From: Roseibium album
GTDB taxonomy: Bacteria; Pseudomonadota; Alphaproteobacteria; Rhizobiales; Stappiaceae
Length of the DNA stretch: 64,000 nt
Direction: 5' to 3'
NCBI RefSeq assembly: GCF_001404515.1
Contig: NZ_CXWE01000011.1
Location: 62,001 to 126,000 of the forward strand
Below the pieces are notes generated by a model. The model was given only the letters and a program-made list of their open reading frames with translations, did not search any database and was not told the DNA's origin. The position numbers and the translations under genes were made by a program. Below are positions 25,685 through 34,213 of the stretch, in pieces. Numbering within the stretch: position 1 is the first letter of the stretch; each line of letters opens with the position of its first letter.

Positions 25685-26989
25685 ATGACGGCAACAGACA
25701 CTGTGGACGTTGGCCAAGGCCGGAAAGCGGCTCAACCCACTCGGGCTTTCTCCACCTTTGAGTGGATGATTGCAGGCAGATATCTGCGTTCCCGCCGAAA
25801 AGAGACATTCATTTCGGTGATCGCCGGATTTTCGTTTGCCGGAATCATGCTCGGGGTTGCGACGCTCATCATTGTCATGGCAGTGATGAACGGTTTCAGA
25901 TCCGAACTTCTCGGCAAGATATTGGGCATCAATGGTCACATGCTGGTGCAACCCATTGACCTGCCGCTGAACGACTATGATGCAGTGTCGGCGCGCCTTG
26001 AAGGTGTTCCAGACGTCGTCGCCGCCATTCCGTTCATCGAAGGGCAGGCCCTTGTGTCAGGACCGGCAGGAAACCTCGGGGCTCTGGTGCGCGGCGTCTA
26101 CGAAAGCGATCTGCGTCGGATACCGCTGATTGCCAACAATATGCGTTCCGGTACGATCGATGGCTTCGATGCGGGGGAAGGCGTTGCGATCGGGTCGCGG
26201 ATGGCACAGCAACTCGGCCTGGTCGTCGGCGACAACGTAACCATCATTTCACCGCGCGGCAGCGTCACGCCGATGGGGGTGACGCCGCGGGTGAAAGCCT
26301 ACCCGGTCTCAGCGATCTTCGAAATCGGCATGAGCGAATACGATTCCACATTTCTGTTCATGCCTTTGGAAGAAGCGCAGGCCTATTTCAACATGGGTGA
26401 CAAGGCAACCGGTATTGAAATCTATGTGGTCGATCCGGACAATGTCGGAGTGATGACCAATGCGATCGAGGAAGGCGCGAACCGCCCGGCATTCGTGACG
26501 GACTGGCGTCAGCGGAACGTCACATTCTTTTCGGCTCTGGAGGTGGAGCGCAATGTGATGTTCATAATCCTGACCCTGATCGTTCTGGTCGCTGCGCTTA
26601 ACATCATTTCCGGACTGATCATGCTGGTGAAAGACAAGGGCAGGGACATTGCCATCCTGCGCACCATGGGTGCAACGCGGGGCTCTATCATGCGGATATT
26701 CCTGATCACCGGGGCGAGTATCGGATGCGTCGGTACGCTTGCCGGGTTCTTTCTGGGACTGATCGTCTGTTTGAATATCGAGAGTATTCGTCAGTTTGTT
26801 TCATGGCTTACATCGACCCAACTCTTCGATCCGACGCTTTACTTCCTGTCCAAACTGCCAGCTGAAATCGACAGCGGTGAAACCATGACCGTGTTGCTGA
26901 TGGCCCTGGCTCTCTCGCTGCTGGCAACGCTCTATCCGGCATGGCGGGCGGCGCGTCTCGATCCGGTTGAAGCTCTGAGATATGAGTAA
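25685..26989 (+). CDS. lolC: Lipoprotein-releasing ABC transporter permease (LolC/LolE family)
   Basis: This 434-residue inner-membrane protein has one N-terminal helix (VIAGFSFAGIMLGVATLIIV), a large periplasmic MacB-type domain of about 230 residues, and three C-terminal helices (VMFIILTLIVLVAALNIISG, and further spans to the end). With LolD it extracts lipoproteins from the inner membrane for LolA. Alphaproteobacteria usually have one such permease acting as a homodimer (LolF-like), and only one is found here. It overlaps or abuts lolD. Confidence 0.93.
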   Translation: MTATDTVDVGQGRKAAQPTRAFSTFEWMIAGRYLRSRRKETFISVIAGFSFAGIMLGVATLIIVMAVMNGFRSELLGKILGINGHMLVQPIDLPLNDYDAVSARLEGVPDVVAAIPFIEGQALVSGPAGNLGALVRGVYESDLRRIPLIANNMRSGTIDGFDAGEGVAIGSRMAQQLGLVVGDNVTIISPRGSVTPMGVTPRVKAYPVSAIFEIGMSEYDSTFLFMPLEEAQAYFNMGDKATGIEIYVVDPDNVGVMTNAIEEGANRPAFVTDWRQRNVTFFSALEVERNVMFIILTLIVLVAALNIISGLIMLVKDKGRDIAILRTMGATRGSIMRIFLITGASIGCVGTLAGFFLGLIVCLNIESIRQFVSWLTSTQLFDPTLYFLSKLPAEIDSGETMTVLLMALALSLLATLYPAWRAARLDPVEALRYE

Positions 26990-26999
26990 GGAGCGGGAG

Positions 27000-27728
27000 A
27001 TGAATATGGCAGTTGATCCGCAACCGGTTCCCGAACTTGCACCGGCCGCGCTGCAGCTTTCTGGTATTACCCGGAGCTTTGACGAAGGCGCCAGGGAGCT
27101 TCACATTCTCAAGGGGGCTGATCTGCGGATCGAGGCAGGGGAGATGGTCGCCCTGGTTGCACCGTCCGGTACAGGAAAGTCCACTCTCCTTCATATCGCC
27201 GGTCTTTTGGAGAGGCCAGATGGCGGAGATGTCTTTCTCGGCCCCGTAAACTGTTCGGATCTGTCCGACGACGAACGCACCGCGATCCGGCGCAACGATA
27301 TCGGATTTGTCTATCAGTTCCATCATCTGCTGCCTGAGTTCACTGCGCAGGAAAACGTCATGATGCCGCAGATGATCCGTGGCTTGCCCCGCAAGGTCGC
27401 CGCCGAACGGGCGGACGAGCTACTGGCGTATCTGCGCCTCGGTGAGCGCGGCAGCCACCGCCCGTCGGAACTGTCGGGCGGTGAACAACAGCGGGTAGCG
27501 GTTGCCCGGGCGGTTGCCAATGCACCGCGAATTCTGCTTCTCGACGAACCGACCGGCAACCTTGATCCAAACACCGCCAACTATGTGTTTGAAGCGCTTT
27601 CAGCCCTTGTGCGCGCGTCCGGTGTCGCGACACTGTTTGCCACCCATAACCTGGGACTGGCCGGACGCATGGATCGTGCAATCACTCTGGAAGACGGCCT
27701 GGTTCAACCCCTGAGCACGACGGGGTAG
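27000..27728 (+). CDS. lolD: Lipoprotein-releasing ABC transporter ATP-binding protein
   Basis: This 242-residue ATPase drives lipoprotein release. Walker A is APSGTGKST, the signature is LSGGEQQRVAVARAVA, Walker B is RILLLDEPTGNLD, and the switch histidine is in FATHNLGLAG. ATG 27000 has AAGGAG six bases upstream; an ATG at 26982 overlapping lolC is in frame but lacks a ribosome site. The cognate permease is directly upstream. Confidence 0.94.
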   Translation: MNMAVDPQPVPELAPAALQLSGITRSFDEGARELHILKGADLRIEAGEMVALVAPSGTGKSTLLHIAGLLERPDGGDVFLGPVNCSDLSDDERTAIRRNDIGFVYQFHHLLPEFTAQENVMMPQMIRGLPRKVAAERADELLAYLRLGERGSHRPSELSGGEQQRVAVARAVANAPRILLLDEPTGNLDPNTANYVFEALSALVRASGVATLFATHNLGLAGRMDRAITLEDGLVQPLSTTG

Positions 27729-27845
27729 ATTTCCGCAGTGATTGGCTCAGGCATATCGTCCATGTACTTGGCTCGAGGAACAAAGCAAAAACGTAATGTT
27801 TAAAAAGCCTTTGATCTCCCCCAAGGCAAGGGGAACAAAAAGTGG

Positions 27846-27874
27846 TTGCATAAAGAACAAAGATGGAACATAGT
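27846..27874 (+). promoter_or_regulatory. SOS-type promoter with LexA box between -35 and -10
   Basis: GAAC-AAAGATG-GAAC at 27855-27869 is a perfect reverse-orientation copy of the alphaproteobacterial SOS box GTTC-N7-GTTC. It sits inside a promoter: -35 TTGCAT (27846-27851), 17-base spacer, -10 CATAGT (27869-27874). The lexA promoter in this window has the same layout. It would drive the 32-residue protein starting at 27910. Confidence 0.75.
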
Positions 27875-27909
27875 CATTCCTAAGCAAGGATTGAAAGTTG
27901 GAGGACAAC

Positions 27910-28008
27910 ATGTTCCACATCGCTCGTGATTTTGCAGCATTTGCGTCCCTGGTCTTTTTTTGCACCACACTTGCCGTTTGGGGTGATGTGTTGCTCGCTG
28001 CCAGCTGA
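27910..28008 (+). CDS. 32-residue single-span membrane protein under a putative SOS promoter
   Basis: ATG 27910 has a perfect GGAGG (27900-27904) five bases upstream and runs to TGA 28006-28008. A short charged head, MFHIARD, is followed by one hydrophobic span (FAAFASLVFFCTTLAVWGDV) and a small tail. Its size, topology and LexA-type control match the Caulobacter SidA class of SOS-induced inner-membrane division inhibitors (29 residues), although I cannot claim sequence homology. It lies between lolD and dnaE. Some rhizobial genomes carry similar short membrane frames near DNA-metabolism genes; this is recollection, not checked. Confidence 0.7.
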   Translation: MFHIARDFAAFASLVFFCTTLAVWGDVLLAAS

Positions 28009-28174
28009 ATTGGACCGGTCGCTCGACAAGTTTGACCTTTTGCGAGTACGGCTGTTCGAATTGAAGATCCAAACCCAGGAAAGAACATCGGGTACAAGTT
28101 TGCGGACGGGTCGACAGGTCCCCGCAGACACGTTTCACTAGGAGCTGATTCCTTGAATTGAAACGAGCCCCGAT

Positions 28175-31100
28175 ATGATCGACGTCGACAATCCACCTGC
28201 TGGTTCTTTACAAGGTTCAGGTGTCAAGGAGCGGTTAGACGCCGGGGTCGGTTTCGTTCATTTGAGAGTGCATTCGGCGCTGTCACTCCTTGAAGGTGCT
28301 TTGCCCATCAAGAAGCTGATGGACCTTGCCAAGGCGGACGAGCAGCCCGCGCTTGCGATCGCCGATACCAACAATCTGTTTGGCGCGCAGGAATTTTCCG
28401 CGAAAGCCTGGGGCGCAGGTATCCAGCCAGTCACTGCATGTCAGCTATCGATCCATTTTGACGATGGCCTGGAGAGCGGCCGCCGCGGTGAACTCGCGCT
28501 TGCCGATCTCGTGCTCATCGCCATGACGGAAACCGGTTACGGCAATCTCATGGAGCTGACGTCAAAAGCCTTTCTCGACACCGATACCGGTCTCAAACCC
28601 CACGTCACGATCGAGAAACTTCTTTCCAAGTCAGAAGACCTGATCGTTCTGACAGGTGGGCACCTTGGACCGATCGGCGCGGCACTTCTGGCCGGGCAAA
28701 AAGACATTGCACGGTCACGCCTGAACAGGCTTTCAACGGGATTTTCTGAGCGCTGCTATATTGAAATTCAGCGACACGGCATGGAAGGCGAACGCAAGAC
28801 GGAAGACGCTTTCATCGATCTTGCCTATGAGTTCGGTTTACCGCTTGTTGCGACGAACGAGGCTTTTTTTCCCAAGAGAGAAGACTACGAGGCCCATGAC
28901 GCGCTGATCTGTATCTCCGAGGGACGGGTGTTGATCGAGGATGACAGGCGGCGCCTGACACCGGAACACTATTTCAAGAGCCGTTCGGAAATGTGCGCGC
29001 TGTTTGCGGATTTGCCGGAAGCTCTCGCCTCGACGATTGAAATTGCAAAGCGGTGCAGCTTCAGGCCACTTCGCCGGGAGCCGATCCTGCCGAGGTTTGC
29101 CAGCGCCGATGCCGACCCGGAAGAAGCGGAGCGCGCGGAATCCGAGGAATTGAAGCGTCAGGCCAGGGAAGGGCTTCAGGCCCGGCTCGATGCCCACGGA
29201 CTGGCGCCAGGCCTTGAAGAAAAGGACTATTGGGAGCGTCTCGATTACGAAACCGGCATTATCGAGCGCATGAAATTTCCCGGTTACTTCCTGATTGTCG
29301 CCGATTTCATCAAATGGGCCAAGGCACAGGATATACCGGTTGGTCCGGGGCGCGGATCAGGTGCTGGTTCCCTTGTTGCCTGGTCGCTCACAATTACCGA
29401 TCTGGACCCGATGCGGTTTTCGTTGCTGTTCGAACGGTTCCTCAATCCGGAACGGGTCTCGATGCCGGATTTTGATATCGATTTCTGCCAGAGCCGCCGC
29501 GAAGAAGTCATTCGATACGTACAGGAAAAATACGGACGTCAGCAGGTTGCCCAGATCATCACTTTTGGATCGTTGCAGGCGCGTGCGGTGCTGCGAGATG
29601 TCGGGCGTGTGCTGCAGATGCCATACGGTCAGGTCGACAGGTTGTGCAAGCTGGTTCCGGCAAATCCGGCCAACCCTGTCACGCTTGCCCAGGCCATCGA
29701 GGACGAACCGCGCCTGCGTGAAGCAGCCAAGGAAGAGGAGATTGTCGAACGACTGCTGGGAATGGCGCAGAAGCTTGAAGGCCTTTACCGGCATGCGTCA
29801 ACGCATGCGGCCGGTGTCGTGATCGGTGACCGGCCGTTGGAACAACTGGTGCCTCTCTATCGCGATCCCCGCTCCGACATGCCGGTTGCGCAGTTCAACA
29901 TGAAGATGGTCGAGGATGCCGGCCTCGTTAAGTTTGACTTTCTCGGATTGAAGACCCTTACGGTCATCGATACTGCGGTCGGGTTGATCGAACGGCGCGG
30001 AGTGAAGGTTGATGTTGCCGGCCTGCCAATTGACGACCTCAAGACGTATGAGCTGCTTGCGCGCGGCGAAACCTTCGGCGTGTTCCAGCTGGAAAGTCAG
30101 GGGATGCGCCGAGCCATTGCAGGAATGAAGCCGGACCGGTTCGAGGACATCATTGCACTTGTGGCGCTTTACCGCCCGGGCCCGATGGAAAACATTCCGG
30201 TCTACAATGCGGTAAAACACGGCGAACAGGATCCTGACTGCCTGCATCCTCTACTTGAAACAATTCTGATGGAGACGAACGGCATTATCGTCTACCAGGA
30301 ACAGGTAATGCAGATTGCGCAGGTTCTTTCCGGATACTCGCTCGGCGAAGCTGATCTGCTGCGTCGGGCGATGGGCAAAAAGATTGCCGCTGAAATGGAA
30401 ATCCAGCGAGCCCGTTTCGTCGACGGTGCTGTGGAACGCGGCATCAACAAGGCCCAGGCAGGAACGATTTTCGATCTTGTTGCCAAGTTCGCCAATTACG
30501 GGTTCAACAAGTCTCACGCTGCAGCCTATGCGCTCGTTTCCTATCATACCGCCTGGCTCAAGGCGAACCATCCGGTTGAGTTCATGGCCGCCTCCATGAC
30601 ACTCGATCTCGGCAATACCGACAAGCTAGGAGACTTTCGGCAGGAAGCCCGGCGGATGGGGATTGTCATCGAGCAGCCATCGATCAACCGCAGCCAGGTC
30701 TTTTTTGACGTCGCGGACGACAGGATCCTTTATGCAATGGGCGCGATCAAGGGGGTCGGCGAACAGGCCGTTGAACATATTGTAGACGTCCGTGGCGATG
30801 AGCCCTTTACGAGCCTTGGCGATTTCGCACGCCGAATTTCGCCGAAAGCACTCAACAAAAGAACACTTGAAAACCTTGTTGCTGCAGGCGCTTTTGACGA
30901 GCTCGAGCCGAACCGCGCACGGGTTTTTGAAGGCATTGACCGGATCATGGGATTGGCACAGCGAACGGAAGAAAACAGGACGCTGGGTCAGGATGAGCTG
31001 TTTGGGGGCAGCGACAGTGAGGAACCCTTGCAACTCGATGAGGTGCATGGCTGGACCAACGAAGAGAAACTTCAACGGGAACTTTCCGCGATCGGGTTTT

Positions 31101-31678
31101 ATCTCTCCGCGCATCCGATTGATGAATATTCAAGCGTCCTTGAAAAAATGCGCGCGCAGCCCTGGACGCAATTTGCCGAAGCGGTGAAGCGCGGTGCATC
31201 GCACGGGCGCCTGGCCGGTACGGTGGTTTCCATGCAGGAACGCAAAACCAAATCCGGGACCCGAATGGGGATTGCCCGGCTTTCGGACGCAACCGGCCAA
31301 TACGAAGCACTTTTGTTTCGGGAAAAGCTGGAACAGTACCGCGATGTGCTTCAGGCTGGCCGGTCGGTCGTTGTTCTTGTCGGTGCCGACATGAGGGACG
31401 AAGAACCTTCGCTTCGCATTGAGCAAGTTGATCCGATCGACAAGGTGGCTGCTCGTCTCCAGAAAAGCATGCGCGTGTTTGTTCGCGACGAACGTCCGAT
31501 TCAAAGCCTTGCAAAACAGCTTCACGTCAGAGGCGAGGGGGACGTTACGGTGATTGTGCTTCTGGAAAACGGGGCACGCGAAGTCGAGGTGAAACTTCCC
31601 GGAAGATTTCGCCTGTCACCAGAAATCGCGGGGGCGCTGAAGGCTGTCCCTGGGGTGACGGATGTTCAGGTTGCTTGA
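28175..31678 (+). CDS. dnaE: DNA polymerase III subunit alpha
   Basis: This 1167-residue replicative polymerase is of DnaE1 type. It has an N-terminal PHP domain (VHLRVHSALSLLEGALPIKK), then the palm with catalytic aspartates in MPDFDIDFCQSRREEVIRY and the fingers (GPGRGSGAGSLVAW). A tandem helix-hairpin-helix region (GAIKGVGEQAVEHIVDVRG) precedes the C-terminal OB fold (LAGTVVSMQERKTKSGTRMG). The alpha subunit synthesises DNA in the replisome. It is a single gene after an SOS-type small gene; no SOS box is seen directly at dnaE, so it is unlikely to be the mutagenic DnaE2. Confidence 0.97.
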   Translation: MIDVDNPPAGSLQGSGVKERLDAGVGFVHLRVHSALSLLEGALPIKKLMDLAKADEQPALAIADTNNLFGAQEFSAKAWGAGIQPVTACQLSIHFDDGLESGRRGELALADLVLIAMTETGYGNLMELTSKAFLDTDTGLKPHVTIEKLLSKSEDLIVLTGGHLGPIGAALLAGQKDIARSRLNRLSTGFSERCYIEIQRHGMEGERKTEDAFIDLAYEFGLPLVATNEAFFPKREDYEAHDALICISEGRVLIEDDRRRLTPEHYFKSRSEMCALFADLPEALASTIEIAKRCSFRPLRREPILPRFASADADPEEAERAESEELKRQAREGLQARLDAHGLAPGLEEKDYWERLDYETGIIERMKFPGYFLIVADFIKWAKAQDIPVGPGRGSGAGSLVAWSLTITDLDPMRFSLLFERFLNPERVSMPDFDIDFCQSRREEVIRYVQEKYGRQQVAQIITFGSLQARAVLRDVGRVLQMPYGQVDRLCKLVPANPANPVTLAQAIEDEPRLREAAKEEEIVERLLGMAQKLEGLYRHASTHAAGVVIGDRPLEQLVPLYRDPRSDMPVAQFNMKMVEDAGLVKFDFLGLKTLTVIDTAVGLIERRGVKVDVAGLPIDDLKTYELLARGETFGVFQLESQGMRRAIAGMKPDRFEDIIALVALYRPGPMENIPVYNAVKHGEQDPDCLHPLLETILMETNGIIVYQEQVMQIAQVLSGYSLGEADLLRRAMGKKIAAEMEIQRARFVDGAVERGINKAQAGTIFDLVAKFANYGFNKSHAAAYALVSYHTAWLKANHPVEFMAASMTLDLGNTDKLGDFRQEARRMGIVIEQPSINRSQVFFDVADDRILYAMGAIKGVGEQAVEHIVDVRGDEPFTSLGDFARRISPKALNKRTLENLVAAGAFDELEPNRARVFEGIDRIMGLAQRTEENRTLGQDELFGGSDSEEPLQLDEVHGWTNEEKLQRELSAIGFYLSAHPIDEYSSVLEKMRAQPWTQFAEAVKRGASHGRLAGTVVSMQERKTKSGTRMGIARLSDATGQYEALLFREKLEQYRDVLQAGRSVVVLVGADMRDEEPSLRIEQVDPIDKVAARLQKSMRVFVRDERPIQSLAKQLHVRGEGDVTVIVLLENGAREVEVKLPGRFRLSPEIAGALKAVPGVTDVQVA

Positions 31679-31983
31679 TCGGTAAATTTCCATTCAACCA
31701 GACGATTCTCCGGTGCATGCAATTGACCGGCAGGCGAGACGCGTCAGGATTGAATCGAATTCATTGGATTGAGAAAGTTTCGTAATTGAGGTTTTGGAGC
31801 AGACTTTTAGATTTCAAATGACTTTATTAATGCAATGTTAGATTAATTGTTCTTCCGATTTCTTAATGTTTTGAACAGTACTTGAAATTTTGGCAAATTG
31901 TTAATGGTAGAATTAGTTTCTATCGCGAAGTTGTTTATATTCGAAGCCAGTTCCCTGTATTGTCAAGATGAAAACAAAAGTGT
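31679..31983. other. AT-rich intergenic region between dnaE and the CpaB-like gene
   Basis: There is no gene. Its second half (31780-31950) is markedly AT-rich. It contains TTAA-N7-TTAG at 31827-31841, one base off the CtrA consensus TTAA-N7-TTAA. This may be promoter DNA for the CpaB-like gene; no clear -35/-10 is assigned. Confidence 0.35.
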
Positions 31984-32787
31984 GTGCTGGGAATATGCAA
32001 ATTGTGGACGACGCTCGCTAGGATATTTGTACTGCTCGTATCCCTTGGCGCGGGATATCAAGCCTTCCAGTTTGTAAGGAACTCTGAGGAGGTCGCCATT
32101 GCGCCGCCACCTCCGGCACCGGTCGTGCACGCGCAGGTTCTGGTTGCTGCCAAGGATATTCCACAAGGTGGCAAGATCACCGACAGGGACTTTGCCTGGG
32201 TGGAATGGCCGAAAAACGCTGTGCCGAATGGCGCATTGACCAAGCAAACCCACAATATCGAAAACCCCGAAGTGCTCGGTAGTATCGCCAAGTCAGCAAT
32301 TTACTCAGGTGAACCGATCCGCGGGGAGCGGTTGATTCGAACCGACAAGGGATACATGGCGACGATCCTGCCAAAGGGAAAAAGGGCGATCGCTGTCAAG
32401 GTGGAGCAGGAAACCTCAGCAGGCGGCTTCATTCTTCCCGGAGACAAGGTCGATCTTATCCTGACGCAACGCGTCGATGGTGTCGGGGTGACAAGTGAAA
32501 CGATCCTGGAAAACATTCGCGTTCTGGCCATCGACAGTACAACCGCCGGAGAGCAGGACACCAAGAACCTTTCGCCCAAACGAACCGCGACGCTGGAACT
32601 GACCCTGTTTCAATCCGAAGTCGTTGTTCAGGCGCAACAGGTAGGTTCGATCGCGTTGGCTCTGCGCAGTGCTGAAGATTCGGCCGAAGATGCCGAGGTC
32701 AACGACCGGCGTCGGGCGCAGGTCTTTGTGCGCGTCCAGCCAGACCACTGGTCTGCCGGCTCGCAGGGCGCGAGTGTCATCGACTGA
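31984..32787 (+). CDS. cpaB: CpaB/RcpC-family Flp pilus assembly protein (orphan)
   Basis: This protein of about 267 residues has an N-terminal membrane anchor (ARIFVLLVSLGAGYQAF), a proline-rich linker and a SAF domain (VLVAAKDIPQGGKITDRDF, with PKNAVPNGALTK). The CpaB C-terminal domain follows (GFILPGDKVDLILTQRVDGV). In the Flp/Tad system CpaB is a periplasmic partner of the CpaC secretin. Here it is isolated between dnaE and rpsB with no other pilus gene nearby. GTG 31984 and TTG 32002 are both possible starts, the latter with GGGA upstream. An ATG at 31968 is in another frame. Confidence 0.8.
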   Translation: MLGICKLWTTLARIFVLLVSLGAGYQAFQFVRNSEEVAIAPPPPAPVVHAQVLVAAKDIPQGGKITDRDFAWVEWPKNAVPNGALTKQTHNIENPEVLGSIAKSAIYSGEPIRGERLIRTDKGYMATILPKGKRAIAVKVEQETSAGGFILPGDKVDLILTQRVDGVGVTSETILENIRVLAIDSTTAGEQDTKNLSPKRTATLELTLFQSEVVVQAQQVGSIALALRSAEDSAEDAEVNDRRRAQVFVRVQPDHWSAGSQGASVID

Positions 32788-32979
32788 GTGCGACTGAGAT
32801 TGCCCGGGATCGTCGTTCTTCCATCCGTGCTATATGTTTGAAGCGTTTCGTAGGGCTTGCTTCTCTCTCCGCTCATCTGAGTCCGGTTTTCTGCGCTCGC
32901 CAGGATATGGGCGTGGCTGGAATTTTGTCGTAGTGACCCAATCTTCCGAAATGCGTTAAAGAAAACCGGGATTTGGGTC
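32788..32979. other. Intergenic region upstream of the rpsB promoter
   Basis: There is no reading frame of note. A 10-bp inverted repeat CCGGTTTTCT/AGAAAACCGG (32883-32892 and 32960-32969) brackets 67 bases and ends 10 bases before the rpsB -35 box. No U tract follows, so it is not a standard terminator of the CpaB-like gene. Confidence 0.4.
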
Positions 32980-33008
32980 TTGAAATAAATTCCCGCCCCA
33001 ACTATAAG
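32980..33008 (+). promoter_or_regulatory. Sigma-70-type promoter of rpsB-tsf
   Basis: TTGAAA (32980-32985), a 17-base spacer and TATAAG (33003-33008) give a near-consensus vegetative promoter, followed by a leader of about 120 bases. This fits the strong growth-linked expression of ribosomal protein S2 and EF-Ts. Confidence 0.75.
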
Positions 33009-33057
33009 GCGCCAATTCCACACGCAAGGGGCGGAACCTGAGCTTATCGGGGTCCAT

Positions 33058-33115
33058 CCGGTGGCCGAAAGGAGTGATCCTCCGGCCCATACTCCTCTTG
33101 CGGAGGTTAAACCGG
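33058..33115 (+). promoter_or_regulatory. Structured rpsB 5' leader (three-way junction, candidate S2 autoregulatory element)
   Basis: CCGGT (33058-33062) pairs with ACCGG (33111-33115) and encloses two hairpins. The first is GGCCG..AGGA-GTGA-TCCT..CGGCC (33063-33087), capped by a GNRA-type loop. The second is CCTC/GAGG (33094-33106). The rpsB ribosome site AGGAG (33123-33127) follows immediately. S2 autoregulation through the leader is known in E. coli; whether this fold is the alphaproteobacterial equivalent is inference. Confidence 0.55.
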
Positions 33116-33137
33116 AAAACTCAGGAGATTAAGGGCC

Positions 33138-34070
33138 ATGGCATTGCCCGATTTCACCATGCGTCAGCTGCTCGAAGCTGGCGTTCACTTTGGTCACCAG
33201 AAACACCGTTGGAACCCGCGCATGGGTCAGTACATCTTTGGTGTACGCAACGATGTTCACATAATGGATCTGTCCCAGACCGTTCCGCTTCTGCACCAGG
33301 CGCTCAAGACAGTATCCGATACTGTCGCTGGCGGTGGCCGCGTGCTGATCGTCGGGACCAAGCGTCAAGCACAGGACGCTGTCGCGTCTTCTGCACGCAA
33401 CTCTGCCCAGTATTTTGTCAACGCTCGCTGGCTCGGCGGTATGCTGACCAACTGGAAGACCATTTCCCAGTCGATCCAGCGCTTGCGCAAACTTGAAGAA
33501 ACCCTGTCCTCCGATGCGGCAAATGCTCTGACCAAGAAAGAGCGTCTGTTCATGGACCGCGAGCGCGAGAAGCTCGAACGGAACCTCGGTGGTATCAAGG
33601 ATATGGGCGGTATTCCCGACCTGATCTTCGTGATTGACACAAACCGGGAAGCTATCGCCATTCAGGAAGCCCGCCGTCTGGGTATTCCGGTTGCTGCTAT
33701 TTTGGACTCCAATTCCAATCCGGATGGCATCACTTATCCGGTACCGGGCAATGACGACGCCGGCCGTGCGATTTCGCTTTATTGCGATCTGATCGCCCGT
33801 GCAGCGATCGACGGCATTTCCCGTGCACAGGGTGCTGCCGGTATGGACATCGGAGAATCGGAGGAGACTCCGCTGGAAGAAGCACTCGTTGAATCTTCCG
33901 AGGAAGCTGCACCAGTTGCTGAAGAAGCTGCACCGGTCGCTGAAGAAACGGCACCTGCCGCAGAAGAAGCTGCGCCTGCAGCTGAAGAAGCAGCATCGGT
34001 CGCTGAAGAAGCTGCGCCTGCAGCTGAAGAAGCTCCGGCTGAAGCCAAGCCTGTCGCGGCTGAAGCCTAG
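33138..34070 (+). CDS. rpsB: 30S ribosomal protein S2 with Glu/Ala/Pro repeat tail
   Basis: This 310-residue protein has a normal S2 core for about 250 residues (PDFTMRQLLEAGVHFGHQKH, PRMGQYIFGVRNDVHIMDL, PDLIFVIDTNREAIAIQEA). Seven consecutive 7-residue repeats of the type EEAAPVA follow, then a short Ala-rich end. E. coli S2 is about 240 residues, so the acidic tail is an addition, probably flexible and at the ribosome surface. Similar tails are seen in other alphaproteobacteria. It is co-transcribed with tsf through a leaky terminator. Confidence 0.97.
   Translation: MALPDFTMRQLLEAGVHFGHQKHRWNPRMGQYIFGVRNDVHIMDLSQTVPLLHQALKTVSDTVAGGGRVLIVGTKRQAQDAVASSARNSAQYFVNARWLGGMLTNWKTISQSIQRLRKLEETLSSDAANALTKKERLFMDREREKLERNLGGIKDMGGIPDLIFVIDTNREAIAIQEARRLGIPVAAILDSNSNPDGITYPVPGNDDAGRAISLYCDLIARAAIDGISRAQGAAGMDIGESEETPLEEALVESSEEAAPVAEEAAPVAEETAPAAEEAAPAAEEAASVAEEAAPAAEEAPAEAKPVAAEA
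33900..34046 (+). repeat. Seven 21-bp imperfect tandem repeats in rpsB
   Basis: In-frame units begin with GAA-GAA (or GAG-GAA) and encode EEAAPVA, EEAAPVA, EETAPAA, EEAAPAA, EEAASVA, EEAAPAA and EEAPAEA. Unit number could vary between strains by slippage without frameshift. Confidence 0.9.
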
Positions 34071-34077
34071 GATATTT

Positions 34078-34103
34078 CTGCCGCGGCTCTCGCGGCAGTT
34101 TTA
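34078..34103 (+). terminator. Hairpin between rpsB and tsf
   Basis: A perfect 8-bp stem CTGCCGCG/CGCGGCAG (34078-34085 with 34091-34098), loop GCTCT, is followed by TTTTA. The U run is short, so it probably attenuates rather than stops rpsB transcription into tsf. Confidence 0.7.
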
Positions 34104-34213
34104 TGTTGAATTCGCAAGGCGGACTGCACTTTGTTGCAGTCCCGTCATATAGACGCGCGATGCAATGGGCTAAACCGCGTCTTATCTGAAACCTCCCATC
34201 CACGAGGCAATCG

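Noticed and set aside
31968..32018. ATG-initiated 16-codon frame overlapping the CpaB-like start, suggesting a frameshift
   Set aside because: The frame ends in a stop and its continuation does not resemble CpaB; the GTG/TTG frame alone gives a complete family-like N-terminus.
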